Shown here: positions 9,568-17,783 of the stretch, piece by piece
How positions within the stretch are numbered: the first letter of the stretch is position 1
Layout: the number at the start of each line of letters is the position of its first letter
Program-made: the position numbers and the translations under genes
Assembly: GCA_019636015.1 (NCBI GenBank)
Contig: JAHBYJ010000001.1
Span: 1,736,001 to 1,800,000 of the forward strand
Direction of reading: 5' to 3'
Source: Parvibaculaceae bacterium
Lineage (GTDB): Bacteria > Pseudomonadota > Alphaproteobacteria > Parvibaculales > Parvibaculaceae
DNA length: 64,000 nucleotides
Notes under the pieces: generated by a model
Told to the model about the DNA's origin: nothing
Databases searched by the model: none
What the model saw: only the letters and a program-made list of their open reading frames with translations

Positions 9568-9591
9568 TGACACATCGAGTGTCAATATAAT
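9568..9591. promoter_or_regulatory. Divergent operator/promoter: 17-bp palindrome next to a consensus -10
   Basis: In the 225-bp gap between the DUF2855 and DUF1330 genes, TGACAC-ATCGA-GTGTCA (9568-9584) is a perfect 6-5-6 inverted repeat. A consensus TATAAT (9586-9591) follows immediately, 47 bases before the DUF1330 ATG. The palindrome occupies the -35 region of that promoter, and its right half reads TTGACA on the minus strand, which may be the -35 of the opposite promoter. This is the layout of a TetR- or GntR-type operator controlling both directions. The regulator is unknown; the TetR gene at 6684 is the nearest candidate. Confidence 0.55.
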
Positions 9592-9638
9592 GGCGGCCCT
9601 TGCGGCGTCAATCGCTTTGAAAGGGACTGGAGAGTTCG

Positions 9639-10064
9639 ATGCATTATGAAAACACGATGCGGCCGAACGACGGGCAGATGGAAGAATTTTTCGCGCGTGC
9701 CGGCACCGCGAAGGACGGCCCTGTCGTCATGGTCAATCTGCTGAAATTCCGCGAGCGCGCTGCCTATCCGGATGGGCGAGACGCCAATATCAGCGGCTTC
9801 GAGGCCTATACGCGCTATGGCATTGCGGTGAAGGGCATCATCGAGCGGCTGGGTGGACGGATGCTCTATGTCGGTGCGGTTGACGGGCTCATGATCGGCG
9901 AATGCGAGGAACTCTGGGACCAGGTCGCGCTGGTCGAATATCCCTCCCGCGCGGCCCTGCTCGACATGGTCAATTCGGCTGAATACCACGCGATCGAGGT
10001 ACACCGGGACGCGGGCCTTGCGGGTCAGATCAATATTGGCGCGAAAACGTTCCTGTCCCTTTGA
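9639..10064 (+). CDS. DUF1330 family protein
   Basis: A 141-residue protein of the dimeric alpha/beta-barrel-like DUF1330 type, recognised from the segments GPVVMVNLLKFRERA, FEAYTRYG and LVEYPSRAALLDMVNSAEY. ATG at 9639 follows GGGACTGGAGAG. The family is often found near fatty-acid or xenobiotic catabolism genes but has no settled function. It has its own promoter (TATAAT at 9586) and is divergent from the DUF2855-GST pair. A hairpin at 10134-10162 separates it from phaC. Confidence 0.82.
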   Translation: MHYENTMRPNDGQMEEFFARAGTAKDGPVVMVNLLKFRERAAYPDGRDANISGFEAYTRYGIAVKGIIERLGGRMLYVGAVDGLMIGECEELWDQVALVEYPSRAALLDMVNSAEYHAIEVHRDAGLAGQINIGAKTFLSL

Positions 10065-10133
10065 TGCCTCTGGAGACCAATCCTTCGCCCTGCCTCTTGT
10101 GAGCGGCGGCGGCCCGGCGCATCATGTCTTTCA

Positions 10134-10162
10134 GGCTTGTCCCCTTGGGGGGAGGACAGGCC
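10134..10162 (+). repeat. Hairpin-forming inverted repeat upstream of phaC
   Basis: GGCTTGTCC (10134-10142) can pair with GGACAGGCC (10154-10162) over nine base pairs including one G-U, with a GC-rich internal loop. There is no following T-run, so it is not a clear intrinsic terminator. It sits just upstream of the phaC ribosome-binding site (GGGGAGGG, 10178-10185), where it could modulate read-through from the DUF1330 gene or mRNA stability. Confidence 0.35.
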
Positions 10163-10189
10163 GCAACGACAAATGCCGGGGAGGGCAGA

Positions 10190-11884
10190 ATGGCGAGGCG
10201 GCAAAAGGACGATTTCGGTGCGGGCATCGGCGAAGAAGCGGCGGAGACCCCGAACGTATTGAGCCCCATTGTCGGCATCAGCCGGGAAGACGTGTTTGCC
10301 GCAATCGGGGCCATTGTCGGCGGCGCGGCGCGCCACCCCTTCACTTTCATGCAGCATATCGGATCGTTCGGCCGCAACGTCGTGGACATTATCGGCGGCG
10401 ATAGCAAGTTCGCGCCGGAGCCGAAAGACCGCCGCTTCGTGGACCGCGCGTGGCAGCTCAACCCCGTCTATAGCCGGATGATGCAAGGCTGGCTCGCCTT
10501 CCGCAGCGAGATGCACGGCTTCATCAAGTCGCTCGATCTCGATCCGGTCGAACATGGCCGCGCAATGCTGGTGGCGGACATCATGATAGATGCGGTCGCG
10601 CCGACGAACAGCCTGGTCGGCAATCCGTCCGCCGTGAAGCTCGCGGTCGATACGGGCGGCCTCTCGCTGGTACAGGGCCTGCGCCATGCGCTGGACGATC
10701 TCCGTCACAATCACGGCATGCCCTCGCAGGTGGACAAATCGCCCTTCAAGGTGGGCGAGAACATCGCCACGACCGAAGGCGCCGTCGTCTATCGCACGGA
10801 AATGCTGGAGCTGCTGCAGTATACGCCGAAGACGGGCAATGTCCGCGCCATGCCGCTTCTCTTCGTGCCGCCCCAGATCAACAAATATTACGTGCTCGAT
10901 CTCACGCCCGAAAAGAGCATGTCGCGTTATCTCGTCGATCAAGGCTTCCAGGTCTTCGTCGTGAGCTGGCGCAATCCGGGCCCAGAGCATCGCGATTGGG
11001 GGCTCGCGGACTATGTCTCGGCCCTTGTCGATGTCATTGGCGTGGTCAACTCGATCACCGGCTCGGAAAAAGTGAATATCTCCGGCGGCTGCTCGGGCGG
11101 CATCACCACCGCGACGCTGTTGAGCTATCTCGCCGCAAAGAAGGACAAGCGCATCAATTCCGTCACCTTCTGGGTCTGCGTTCTCGATCCCCGCATGGAA
11201 GACAGCGATGTCGGTGTGCTGGTCACGAAGCGCGGCATCGAGATGGCGCGAAAACGATCGGCAAAGAAGGGCGTACTTGCAGGTTCCGATCTGTCGCGCG
11301 TCTTCGCATGGCTCCGTCCGAACGATCTCATCTGGAACTACGTCGTGAACAATTATCTTCACGGCCAGAAGCCGCCGGCCTTCGATGTCCTCTTCTGGAA
11401 TAATGACTCCACCAATCTCACGGCGGCGCTTCATTCGGACTATCTCTCGCTCTACGAGACGCAGCCCTTCGCCAATCCGGGCAAGGAAATGATTCTCGGC
11501 GAGCCGATCGATCTCGGTAAGGTCGATATCGACGCCTTCATCGTCGGCGGCGTGACGGACCACATCACGCCTTGGAAAGCCTGCTACCGCACCACGCAGA
11601 TGCTCAGCGGTAAGCGCGAGTTCGTTCTCTCGAACAGCGGTCACATCCAGGCGATCCTGAACCCTCCCGGGAACCCGAAGGCCAAGTACTTCGTTAACGA
11701 TAAACTTCCGGCCACGGCGGACGAATGGGCCGCCGGCGCGTCCGAAGTGCAGGGATCCTGGTGGGAACGCTGGGCCGGCTGGCTCGGCGAACGCTCCGGC
11801 GAGGAGGTTCCGGCCCCGAAAAAGCTCGGATCGAGAAAATATCAGCCTATGGATCCCGCTCCGGGCACCTATGTATTAGGCTGA
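10190..11884 (+). CDS. phaC: Class II-like (medium-chain-length type) poly(3-hydroxyalkanoate) synthase
   Basis: A 564-residue cytoplasmic PHA synthase that polymerises (R)-3-hydroxyacyl-CoA. The lipase-like box GGCSGG carries the catalytic Cys301; Asp457 (GVTDHITPW) and His485 (SNSGHIQ) complete the triad. Spacing and flanking sequence resemble Pseudomonas PhaC1 more than class I enzymes: VVPPQINKYYVLDL, VFAWLRPNDLIWNY, LFWNNDSTNL and the C-terminal PGTYV are close to what I recall of class II enzymes. The ATG at 10190 follows GGGGAGGG; an upstream ATG at 10124 is in frame but lacks a ribosome site. A PHA depolymerase gene follows after 35 bases. Granule-associated location is expected. Confidence 0.93.
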   Translation: MARRQKDDFGAGIGEEAAETPNVLSPIVGISREDVFAAIGAIVGGAARHPFTFMQHIGSFGRNVVDIIGGDSKFAPEPKDRRFVDRAWQLNPVYSRMMQGWLAFRSEMHGFIKSLDLDPVEHGRAMLVADIMIDAVAPTNSLVGNPSAVKLAVDTGGLSLVQGLRHALDDLRHNHGMPSQVDKSPFKVGENIATTEGAVVYRTEMLELLQYTPKTGNVRAMPLLFVPPQINKYYVLDLTPEKSMSRYLVDQGFQVFVVSWRNPGPEHRDWGLADYVSALVDVIGVVNSITGSEKVNISGGCSGGITTATLLSYLAAKKDKRINSVTFWVCVLDPRMEDSDVGVLVTKRGIEMARKRSAKKGVLAGSDLSRVFAWLRPNDLIWNYVVNNYLHGQKPPAFDVLFWNNDSTNLTAALHSDYLSLYETQPFANPGKEMILGEPIDLGKVDIDAFIVGGVTDHITPWKACYRTTQMLSGKREFVLSNSGHIQAILNPPGNPKAKYFVNDKLPATADEWAAGASEVQGSWWERWAGWLGERSGEEVPAPKKLGSRKYQPMDPAPGTYVLG

Positions 11885-11919
11885 ATGTTCCTCGAGTGAG
11901 TCGAAAGGCCGGACCCTGA

Positions 11920-12813
11920 ATGAGTGACCGAACCCCGCGCTACCGCGACATAAGGGTGGGCTCGAATCTTCTCCGCACAGCGGTATGGGAAGGCAAGGGG
12001 CCGCACCGTGCGCTTCTTTTCTTCAATGGCATCGGTGCGAATATCGAGTTGATCGCACCGCTTGCCGAAGCTTTTCCGGACCGGGATGTGATCGCTTTCG
12101 ATGCGCCTGGCGTCGGCGGATCGCCGGCGGCGGCCTTCCCCTACCGGCCATGGCAATTCGCGCGCATGGCCGCCGGCATTCTCGATGAACTCGGCTATGG
12201 CGAAGTCGATGTCATGGGCGTCTCATGGGGCGGCGCCATGGCACAGCAATTCGCCTTCCAGTTCGGCAATCGCGTGCACCGGCTCGTTCTCGCCGCCACC
12301 TCGGCCGGCTTTTTCATGGTGCCGGGAAAGCCTGCCGCGCTGGCGAAGCTCGCTCATCCGCGCCGCTATATGAATCCCGACTACATGATGCAGCATTTCG
12401 AAATGCTCTATGGCGACGAGCAGGACGGCGCCGAGGGACATGCGAAGCGTCTGCGCGCGCCGAGCGTGCGGGGCTATTTCTATCAGCTTCTCGCCGGCAT
12501 GGGCTGGACGAGCGTCCCTTTCCTGCCGTTCCTGAAGCCGGACACGCTCGTGCTGGCGGGCGAGAACGATCAGATCGTGCCGCAGGTGAACGGGCGGTTC
12601 CTCGCCTCGCTCATTCCGGGCGCGAGGCTCGAAATCGTTCCGGGCGGGCATCTTTTCCTGGTTTCCCGGGCAAAGGAAGTCATTCCCCTGATCCGCGACT
12701 TCCTTGACGGAGAGCCGAGCCGCCGCCCTTTCGCGCGTAGCGACTTTGCGGGCGAACGGCGCTTCCGCGGCACGCGGCACTCGCCCGCGGGCAAGCCGCA
12801 TCCGGCTGTCTGA
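11920..12813 (+). CDS. phaZ: Intracellular poly(3-hydroxyalkanoate) depolymerase
   Basis: A 297-residue alpha/beta hydrolase. The nucleophile elbow GVSWGG places Ser102; Asp217 (AGENDQIVP) and His244 (PGGHLFLV) complete the triad, a layout very like Pseudomonas PhaZ. The shared segments LVLAATSAGFFMVPGKP and HPRRYMNPDYM support the mcl-PHA depolymerase assignment over a generic hydrolase. It mobilises stored polymer to 3-hydroxy acids. It lies directly behind phaC in the same direction, as in the Pseudomonas pha locus, although there a second synthase normally follows and here none does. The C-terminal approximately 30 residues are Arg/Pro-rich and not part of the fold. Confidence 0.9.
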   Translation: MSDRTPRYRDIRVGSNLLRTAVWEGKGPHRALLFFNGIGANIELIAPLAEAFPDRDVIAFDAPGVGGSPAAAFPYRPWQFARMAAGILDELGYGEVDVMGVSWGGAMAQQFAFQFGNRVHRLVLAATSAGFFMVPGKPAALAKLAHPRRYMNPDYMMQHFEMLYGDEQDGAEGHAKRLRAPSVRGYFYQLLAGMGWTSVPFLPFLKPDTLVLAGENDQIVPQVNGRFLASLIPGARLEIVPGGHLFLVSRAKEVIPLIRDFLDGEPSRRPFARSDFAGERRFRGTRHSPAGKPHPAV

Positions 12814-12877
12814 TCCCGTTTCGCATTACGGAATGTCCGATATTTAGTCTTGTCCGCCTTCATTCCCCGCGATTACG

Positions 12878-12894
12878 TTAATGGCAAGCATTAA
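12878..12894. promoter_or_regulatory. 17-bp palindrome upstream of the sulfatase gene
   Basis: TTAATG-GCAAG-CATTAA is a perfect 6-5-6 inverted repeat ending 17 bases before the sulfatase ATG and overlapping the space just upstream of its ribosome site (GGGAGGG). It is AT-rich compared with its surroundings. An operator for a dimeric repressor is the simplest reading; no regulator gene is adjacent. Confidence 0.4.
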
Positions 12895-12911
12895 TATGGG
12901 AGGGATGAACC

Positions 12912-14564
12912 ATGAGGATCGGAAAGCGCGGCCTTGTAATGATCGCGGGCATTGCCCTTCTGGTGGGAACCGGGGCCGTGCTTTTCAGCCGCTACTGGTA
13001 CTACCTGCCAGGCATCGTGCAGGCGATCACCGATCCCGTGCAGCCCAACCGCGAGATCGTCTGGGAGGAAGGCCCGGCGGAAGCGGCTGCCCCCGCAAAC
13101 GAGCGCAAGCCGAACATCGTCGTCATTCTGGTAGACGACATGGGCTTCAACGAACTCACCTATGGCGGCGGCGGTCTCGCGGGCGGCACCGTGCCGACGC
13201 CGAACATGAATTCAATCGCGCAAAACGGAGCGGTCTTCTCGAACGGATATGCAGGTAACGCGACCTGCGCACCGTCGCGCGCGGCGATCATGACGGGCCG
13301 CTTCGCCACGCGCTTCGGCTTCGAATTCACGCCAGTGCCGCCTGCCTTTGCGCGGAACATCGCGGTCTTCGCAAACACGGGCGCAGTCTATCACGCGGAC
13401 CTGGTGAAGGAGACGCCACCCGTCGAGGAAATGAGCGTCCCGCTCAGCGAGATTTACATTCCGCAGATGCTGAAGGAGCAGGGATACCGCACGCTGATGC
13501 TCGGCAAGTGGCACCTAGGGGCCACGAATACTTCGCGCCCGGAAGCGCGCGGCTTCGACGAGGCTCTTGGGTTCATGCCCGGCGCGGCGCTTTTCCTGCC
13601 GAAGAACCACCCGGATGTCGTCAACTCCATGCAGGACTTCGACCCGATCGACAGGTTCCTCTGGGCCAATCTCCCCTTCGCGATCCAGTATAATGGCAGC
13701 AAGCATTTCGAGCCGTCGGAATACATGACGGACTACCTGTCGAACGAAGCCGTGAAGGCAATCCGCGCCAATCGCAACAGGCCCTTCTTCATGTATCTGG
13801 CCTACAATGCGCCGCATACGCCGCTGCAAGCGCTGAGATCCGACTACGATGCGCTGTCGCATATCGAGGACCACACGCTGCGCACCTATGCGGCGATGAT
13901 CGTTGCGCTGGACCGCGGCATCGGCAAGGTGCTCGATGAACTGCGCGCGCAAGGCCTCGAGGAAAACACCATCGTGATTTTCTCCAGCGACAATGGCGGT
14001 GCGAATTATGTGGGCATTTCGGACCTCAACACACCCTATCGCGGCTGGAAGGCGAGCTTCTTTGAAGGCGGCATCCATGTGCCCTTCTTCATGAAGTGGC
14101 CGGCCCGGATTCCGGCCGGCACGCGGCTCGAGGATCGGGCGGCGCATGTCGATATCTTTGCGACCGCCGCTGCGGCAGCGGGAGCGAAGCTGCGGGACGA
14201 CCGTGTCTATGACGGTGTCGACCTCATGCGGCATGTGCGCGGCGAGAGTGTTCCTGACCGACCGCTTTACTTCCGCTCGGGCGGCTATCGGACGCTCTTT
14301 CAGGGCGACTGGAAATTGCAGGTCTCGGACCGCCTCGACAGGAAGTGGCTCTTCAACCTTGCCGAAGACCCGACCGAGCAGCACAATCTCGCAGGGGAGA
14401 ATCCGGAGAAGCTCGCGGAAATGACGGCGGCTCTCGAAGCGGTGGACAACGAGCAGGCCAAGCCTATCTGGCCATCGCTCGTCGAAATGCCGGTCATGAT
14501 CGATCGGCCGCTCGGTGGCGAGCCGCGCGGCCCGGAGGATGAATTTGTCTACTGGGCGAACTGA
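12912..14564 (+). CDS. Membrane-anchored type I sulfatase (formylglycine-dependent)
   Basis: A 550-residue arylsulfatase-family enzyme. The activation motif CAPSRAAIMTGR carries Cys119, the residue to be oxidised to formylglycine; the metal-site segments VVILVDDMGFNE near the N-terminus and IIFSSDNGG-like VIFSSDNGGANY later are present. Residues about 7-27 form a hydrophobic segment (LVMIAGIALLVGTGAVLF) that is either a signal anchor or an uncleaved signal, putting the catalytic domain in the periplasm. A formylglycine-generating enzyme follows after 9 bases, forming an evident modification pair. The natural sulfate ester is unknown. Confidence 0.92.
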   Translation: MRIGKRGLVMIAGIALLVGTGAVLFSRYWYYLPGIVQAITDPVQPNREIVWEEGPAEAAAPANERKPNIVVILVDDMGFNELTYGGGGLAGGTVPTPNMNSIAQNGAVFSNGYAGNATCAPSRAAIMTGRFATRFGFEFTPVPPAFARNIAVFANTGAVYHADLVKETPPVEEMSVPLSEIYIPQMLKEQGYRTLMLGKWHLGATNTSRPEARGFDEALGFMPGAALFLPKNHPDVVNSMQDFDPIDRFLWANLPFAIQYNGSKHFEPSEYMTDYLSNEAVKAIRANRNRPFFMYLAYNAPHTPLQALRSDYDALSHIEDHTLRTYAAMIVALDRGIGKVLDELRAQGLEENTIVIFSSDNGGANYVGISDLNTPYRGWKASFFEGGIHVPFFMKWPARIPAGTRLEDRAAHVDIFATAAAAAGAKLRDDRVYDGVDLMRHVRGESVPDRPLYFRSGGYRTLFQGDWKLQVSDRLDRKWLFNLAEDPTEQHNLAGENPEKLAEMTAALEAVDNEQAKPIWPSLVEMPVMIDRPLGGEPRGPEDEFVYWAN

Positions 14565-14573
14565 GATGAAAGC

Positions 14574-15548
14574 ATGACGGTGCGGCGAAAGCTTCTCATC
14601 TCCGGTGTCATCGGTCTCGCGCTGGTGGTGGGGCTCGGCTTCGGCCTCTGGAGTTACGGCGGGCGCGAAGCCGCGCGTCTCGCTGATGCCGGTCCGCTTC
14701 GTTGCGACATGGTGGAGCCCGCCGCGTCGTCTCCGCATGAAGGCATGGTCTGGGTGCCGGGCGGCCGCTTCGTCATGGGCGACACCTACTATCCGGAAGA
14801 GAGGCCACTGCGCGAAGTGGCTGTCGAAGGCTTTTGGATGGACCGGACCGAAGTGACGAATGCCGAGTTCGCGGCCTTCGTGGAAGCGACCGGCTATATC
14901 ACGGTGGCGGAGCGGCCCGTCGATGCCGCGGCTCATCCGGGCTTGCCGCCGGACATGCGGAAACCAGGCGCTGTCGTCTTCATCATGCCGAACAAGGTGG
15001 ATGGTTCCGGCAACATCGCCCAGTGGTGGCAATATGTGCCGGGCGCCAATTGGCGCCAGCCCGGCGGTCGGGGCACATCGATTGCGGGACGAGAGCACTT
15101 TCCCGTCACCGCGATCGCCTATCAGGATGCCGTTGCCTATGCGGCCTGGAAGGGACGAGCCTTGCCGAGCGAAACGCAGTGGGAATGGGCATCGCGCGAG
15201 GCCGATCCAGATGCGCCGAACAGCCACGATCAGCCGCGGGAAGCCAATACCTGGCAAGGGCTCTTTCCCGTCATCAATCTCGCGGAAGACGGGTTCGCCG
15301 GCATTGCGCCTGTCGGCTGCTTCAAGCCTAACGCCCTCGGCCTTTACGACATGATCGGCAATCTGTGGGAATGGACGACGGACCCGTTCGCCGGTGCGCC
15401 GGGCATGCGGGTCATCAAGGGCGGATCCTGGCTCTGCGCCCCGTCCTATTGCGTCCGCTACCGGCCGGGGGCGAGGCAGCCGCAGGAAGAAGACCTGGCC
15501 ACCACGCATCTCGGTTTCCGGACCGTTCTCGCCGCGCCCGCTCCCTGA
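14574..15548 (+). CDS. Formylglycine-generating enzyme (SUMF1-like) with N-terminal membrane anchor
   Basis: A 324-residue FGE-sulfatase domain protein. Domain landmarks are GMVWVPGGRFVMGD, WMDRTEVTNAEFAAF, LPSETQWEWASR, GLYDMIGNLWEWT and the active-site region GGSWLCAPSYCVRYRPGAR. The two catalytic cysteines C288 and C293 (C-x4-C) are kept, so this is a true aerobic, copper-dependent FGE rather than an EgtB-like or paralogous protein. Residues about 5-27 are hydrophobic (LLISGVIGLALVVGLGFGL), predicting anchoring with a periplasmic domain. It lies immediately behind the sulfatase whose Cys119 it presumably oxidises. Confidence 0.92.
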   Translation: MTVRRKLLISGVIGLALVVGLGFGLWSYGGREAARLADAGPLRCDMVEPAASSPHEGMVWVPGGRFVMGDTYYPEERPLREVAVEGFWMDRTEVTNAEFAAFVEATGYITVAERPVDAAAHPGLPPDMRKPGAVVFIMPNKVDGSGNIAQWWQYVPGANWRQPGGRGTSIAGREHFPVTAIAYQDAVAYAAWKGRALPSETQWEWASREADPDAPNSHDQPREANTWQGLFPVINLAEDGFAGIAPVGCFKPNALGLYDMIGNLWEWTTDPFAGAPGMRVIKGGSWLCAPSYCVRYRPGARQPQEEDLATTHLGFRTVLAAPAP

Positions 15549-15620
15549 AGGTAAGGACAGGGAGACTTTCCGCCGTTTGAGCGTTGTAGGACCATAACCT
15601 CAACCTCTGCGGGAAGTTCC

Positions 15621-17783
15621 ATGCCGCCTCGCGGAAATCAAGCTCCTGCTGCCGAAAATGCCGAACCGGGAAGCATTCTCCGTCCGGGACACAATGTCTG
15701 GCGCGTGGAACAGGCAGATCGCGCAAGCCTGCTCGTCGATGCAGCGGCTTATTTCGGCGCTCTGCGCCAGGCGATGCTTGCAGCCGAAAGAAGCATCGCG
15801 ATTGTTGGCTGGGACATCGACAGCCGCACCAAGCTCGTCGGCCCTTCGGGCAAGGCGGATGATGGTTTCCCTGAATGTTTCGGCGAATTTCTGACCGCCC
15901 TGGCAAAGCGCAGGCCGTCGCTGAAAATCTACCTGCTGCTTTGGGACTATTCGGTCATCTACGCCATGGAGCGCGAGGCTTTGCCTGCCATTCCATTGCG
16001 CTGGACGACACCCTCGAACATCGATCTCTGTCTTGACGACGACGTACCTCTCGGCGCTTCGCAGCACCAGAAAATTGCCGTCATTGACGGCCGTCTCGCC
16101 TTTTCGGGCGGCCTCGACATCACCATCCGCCGCTGGGATACCTGCGAACACGATCCGGATAACGCGCAGCGCCTCGACCCTGCGGACAAGCCCTACAGGC
16201 CCTTTCACGATGTACAGCTCATGGTGGATGGCGCCGCTGCCGGCGCGCTTTGCGATCTGGTGACGGATCGGTGGGAGAACGCCGCCTGTGAAAACATCGA
16301 CCTGTCGCCGGGACGAAACGACCCCTGGCCTGCCGAGGTCGAGCCGGACGTCACATCCGTTCGTGTGGGCATTGCCCGCACCATCGCGCCGAGTTCCGGT
16401 GGTCCGGACTGCCGCGAAGTGGAAAGGCTGTTCCTCGACATGGCACGGCAGGCGGAACGCTGGATATATATCGAGAACCAGTTCCTGACCTGTACCGGAT
16501 TCGCTCATGAGGTGGCGAAGAGAATGCAGGAGAAGCCGGAACTTGAACTGCTGCTTGTGGCGCCCATGACGCACGATACCTGGCTGGAGCATCAGACCAT
16601 GCTCGCGGGCCGCATTCGCTTCATGGGAATCCTGCGGGAGGCAGGCGTCGTCTCGCGTACGCGCCTTGTCTATCCCTGGGTAAAGGGCGAGGGTGACGAA
16701 ACAGATGTCATGGTTCACTCCAAGGTGATGATCGTCGACGACCGCTTCCTGCGCGTCGGGTCGGCCAATCTCGCCAATCGCTCCATGGGCACCGACACGG
16801 AATGCGACCTCGTCATCGAGGCTGCGGATCAAGAGGATCGTACGGCCGTCGCCGGTGCGCTTGCTACCCTTCTCGGCGAACATTGCGGTGCATCCCGCGA
16901 GGAGATGGCCGCGCTCATCGATACGAAGGCCTCGCTCTTTGCTGCGATGGATGCCTGCGCCTCGGAGCGTCGCGGCCTTCGCCCCGTCGAAGACGACGAA
17001 GTACCCTACAGGAAGGAACTCGCCGCCATCGAGACCGTCGCAGATCCCGGCCGGCCCATCACCGCGGGCGAACATCTGGCCGACATCGTGGCATCGCCGC
17101 AAGACCGGAAGGGTCTCTCCGCGCTCGCGAAGGCGGCCATACTGGTGCTGGCAATCGTCGGCATCGGACTTCTGTGGAAATACACGCCCCTCTCTGACTA
17201 CGCCGACCCGGACATGCTGCGCGAGACATTTACCGGCATAGCGGCCAGTCCTTTTGCAGGTCTCATTGTTCTTGCAGCCTATGTCGTGGGCGGCTTCATT
17301 GCCTTTCCGCTCACGGCGCTCATCGTGGTGACGGCGGGCACATTCGGCCTTTGGCCCGGCCTCCTCTATGCCGGTGTGGGATCGATGTCGAGCGCGCTTG
17401 CGACCTACGGCGCGGGCCGCAGTCTCGGCCGCAAGGCCCTGCGCAATATTGTCGGCCCGCGCATGAACCGTATCGGCAAGGGCATCGGCAAGAGTGGCGT
17501 TCCGGCGATTGCAGCCATTCGTCTTGTCCCTATTGCGCCTTTCACACTGGTCAATCTCGTTGCCGGCGCCCTGCGCATTCCCGTGCTTGACTATGCGCTC
17601 GGCACCATGCTCGGGCTTGCGCCGGGCATCGTGGTCTTGTCGGTCATGGGCGACCGGGTATTCGCCTTGCTGGCCAATCCCTCCTTGCTCGATCTTGCGC
17701 TTGTCATCGTCGCCTTCCTCTGCTGGATCGGCCTCGCCTTCGGTCTCCAGCGTCTCATTACGAAATGGCGGCAATCGGACTGA
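15621..17783 (+). CDS. Phospholipase D-like protein fused to a DedA/VTT (SNARE-associated) membrane domain
   Basis: A 720-residue fusion. The N-terminal about 480 residues form a PLD-superfamily unit with two HKD motifs: HQKIAVIDGRLAFSGG (H149, K151) and HSKVMIVDDRFLRVGSAN (H366, K368). The C-terminal about 220 residues are a VTT/DedA-type polytopic domain with several hydrophobic helices and the segment AIRLVPIAPFTLVNLVAGAL. Such proteins are predicted to make or remodel cardiolipin or other phospholipids at the inner membrane. The next gene encodes an EEP-fold hydrolase, a pairing also seen for E. coli clsB with ybhP. The start ATG at 15621 follows GGGAAG. Confidence 0.88.
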   Translation: MPPRGNQAPAAENAEPGSILRPGHNVWRVEQADRASLLVDAAAYFGALRQAMLAAERSIAIVGWDIDSRTKLVGPSGKADDGFPECFGEFLTALAKRRPSLKIYLLLWDYSVIYAMEREALPAIPLRWTTPSNIDLCLDDDVPLGASQHQKIAVIDGRLAFSGGLDITIRRWDTCEHDPDNAQRLDPADKPYRPFHDVQLMVDGAAAGALCDLVTDRWENAACENIDLSPGRNDPWPAEVEPDVTSVRVGIARTIAPSSGGPDCREVERLFLDMARQAERWIYIENQFLTCTGFAHEVAKRMQEKPELELLLVAPMTHDTWLEHQTMLAGRIRFMGILREAGVVSRTRLVYPWVKGEGDETDVMVHSKVMIVDDRFLRVGSANLANRSMGTDTECDLVIEAADQEDRTAVAGALATLLGEHCGASREEMAALIDTKASLFAAMDACASERRGLRPVEDDEVPYRKELAAIETVADPGRPITAGEHLADIVASPQDRKGLSALAKAAILVLAIVGIGLLWKYTPLSDYADPDMLRETFTGIAASPFAGLIVLAAYVVGGFIAFPLTALIVVTAGTFGLWPGLLYAGVGSMSSALATYGAGRSLGRKALRNIVGPRMNRIGKGIGKSGVPAIAAIRLVPIAPFTLVNLVAGALRIPVLDYALGTMLGLAPGIVVLSVMGDRVFALLANPSLLDLALVIVAFLCWIGLAFGLQRLITKWRQSD

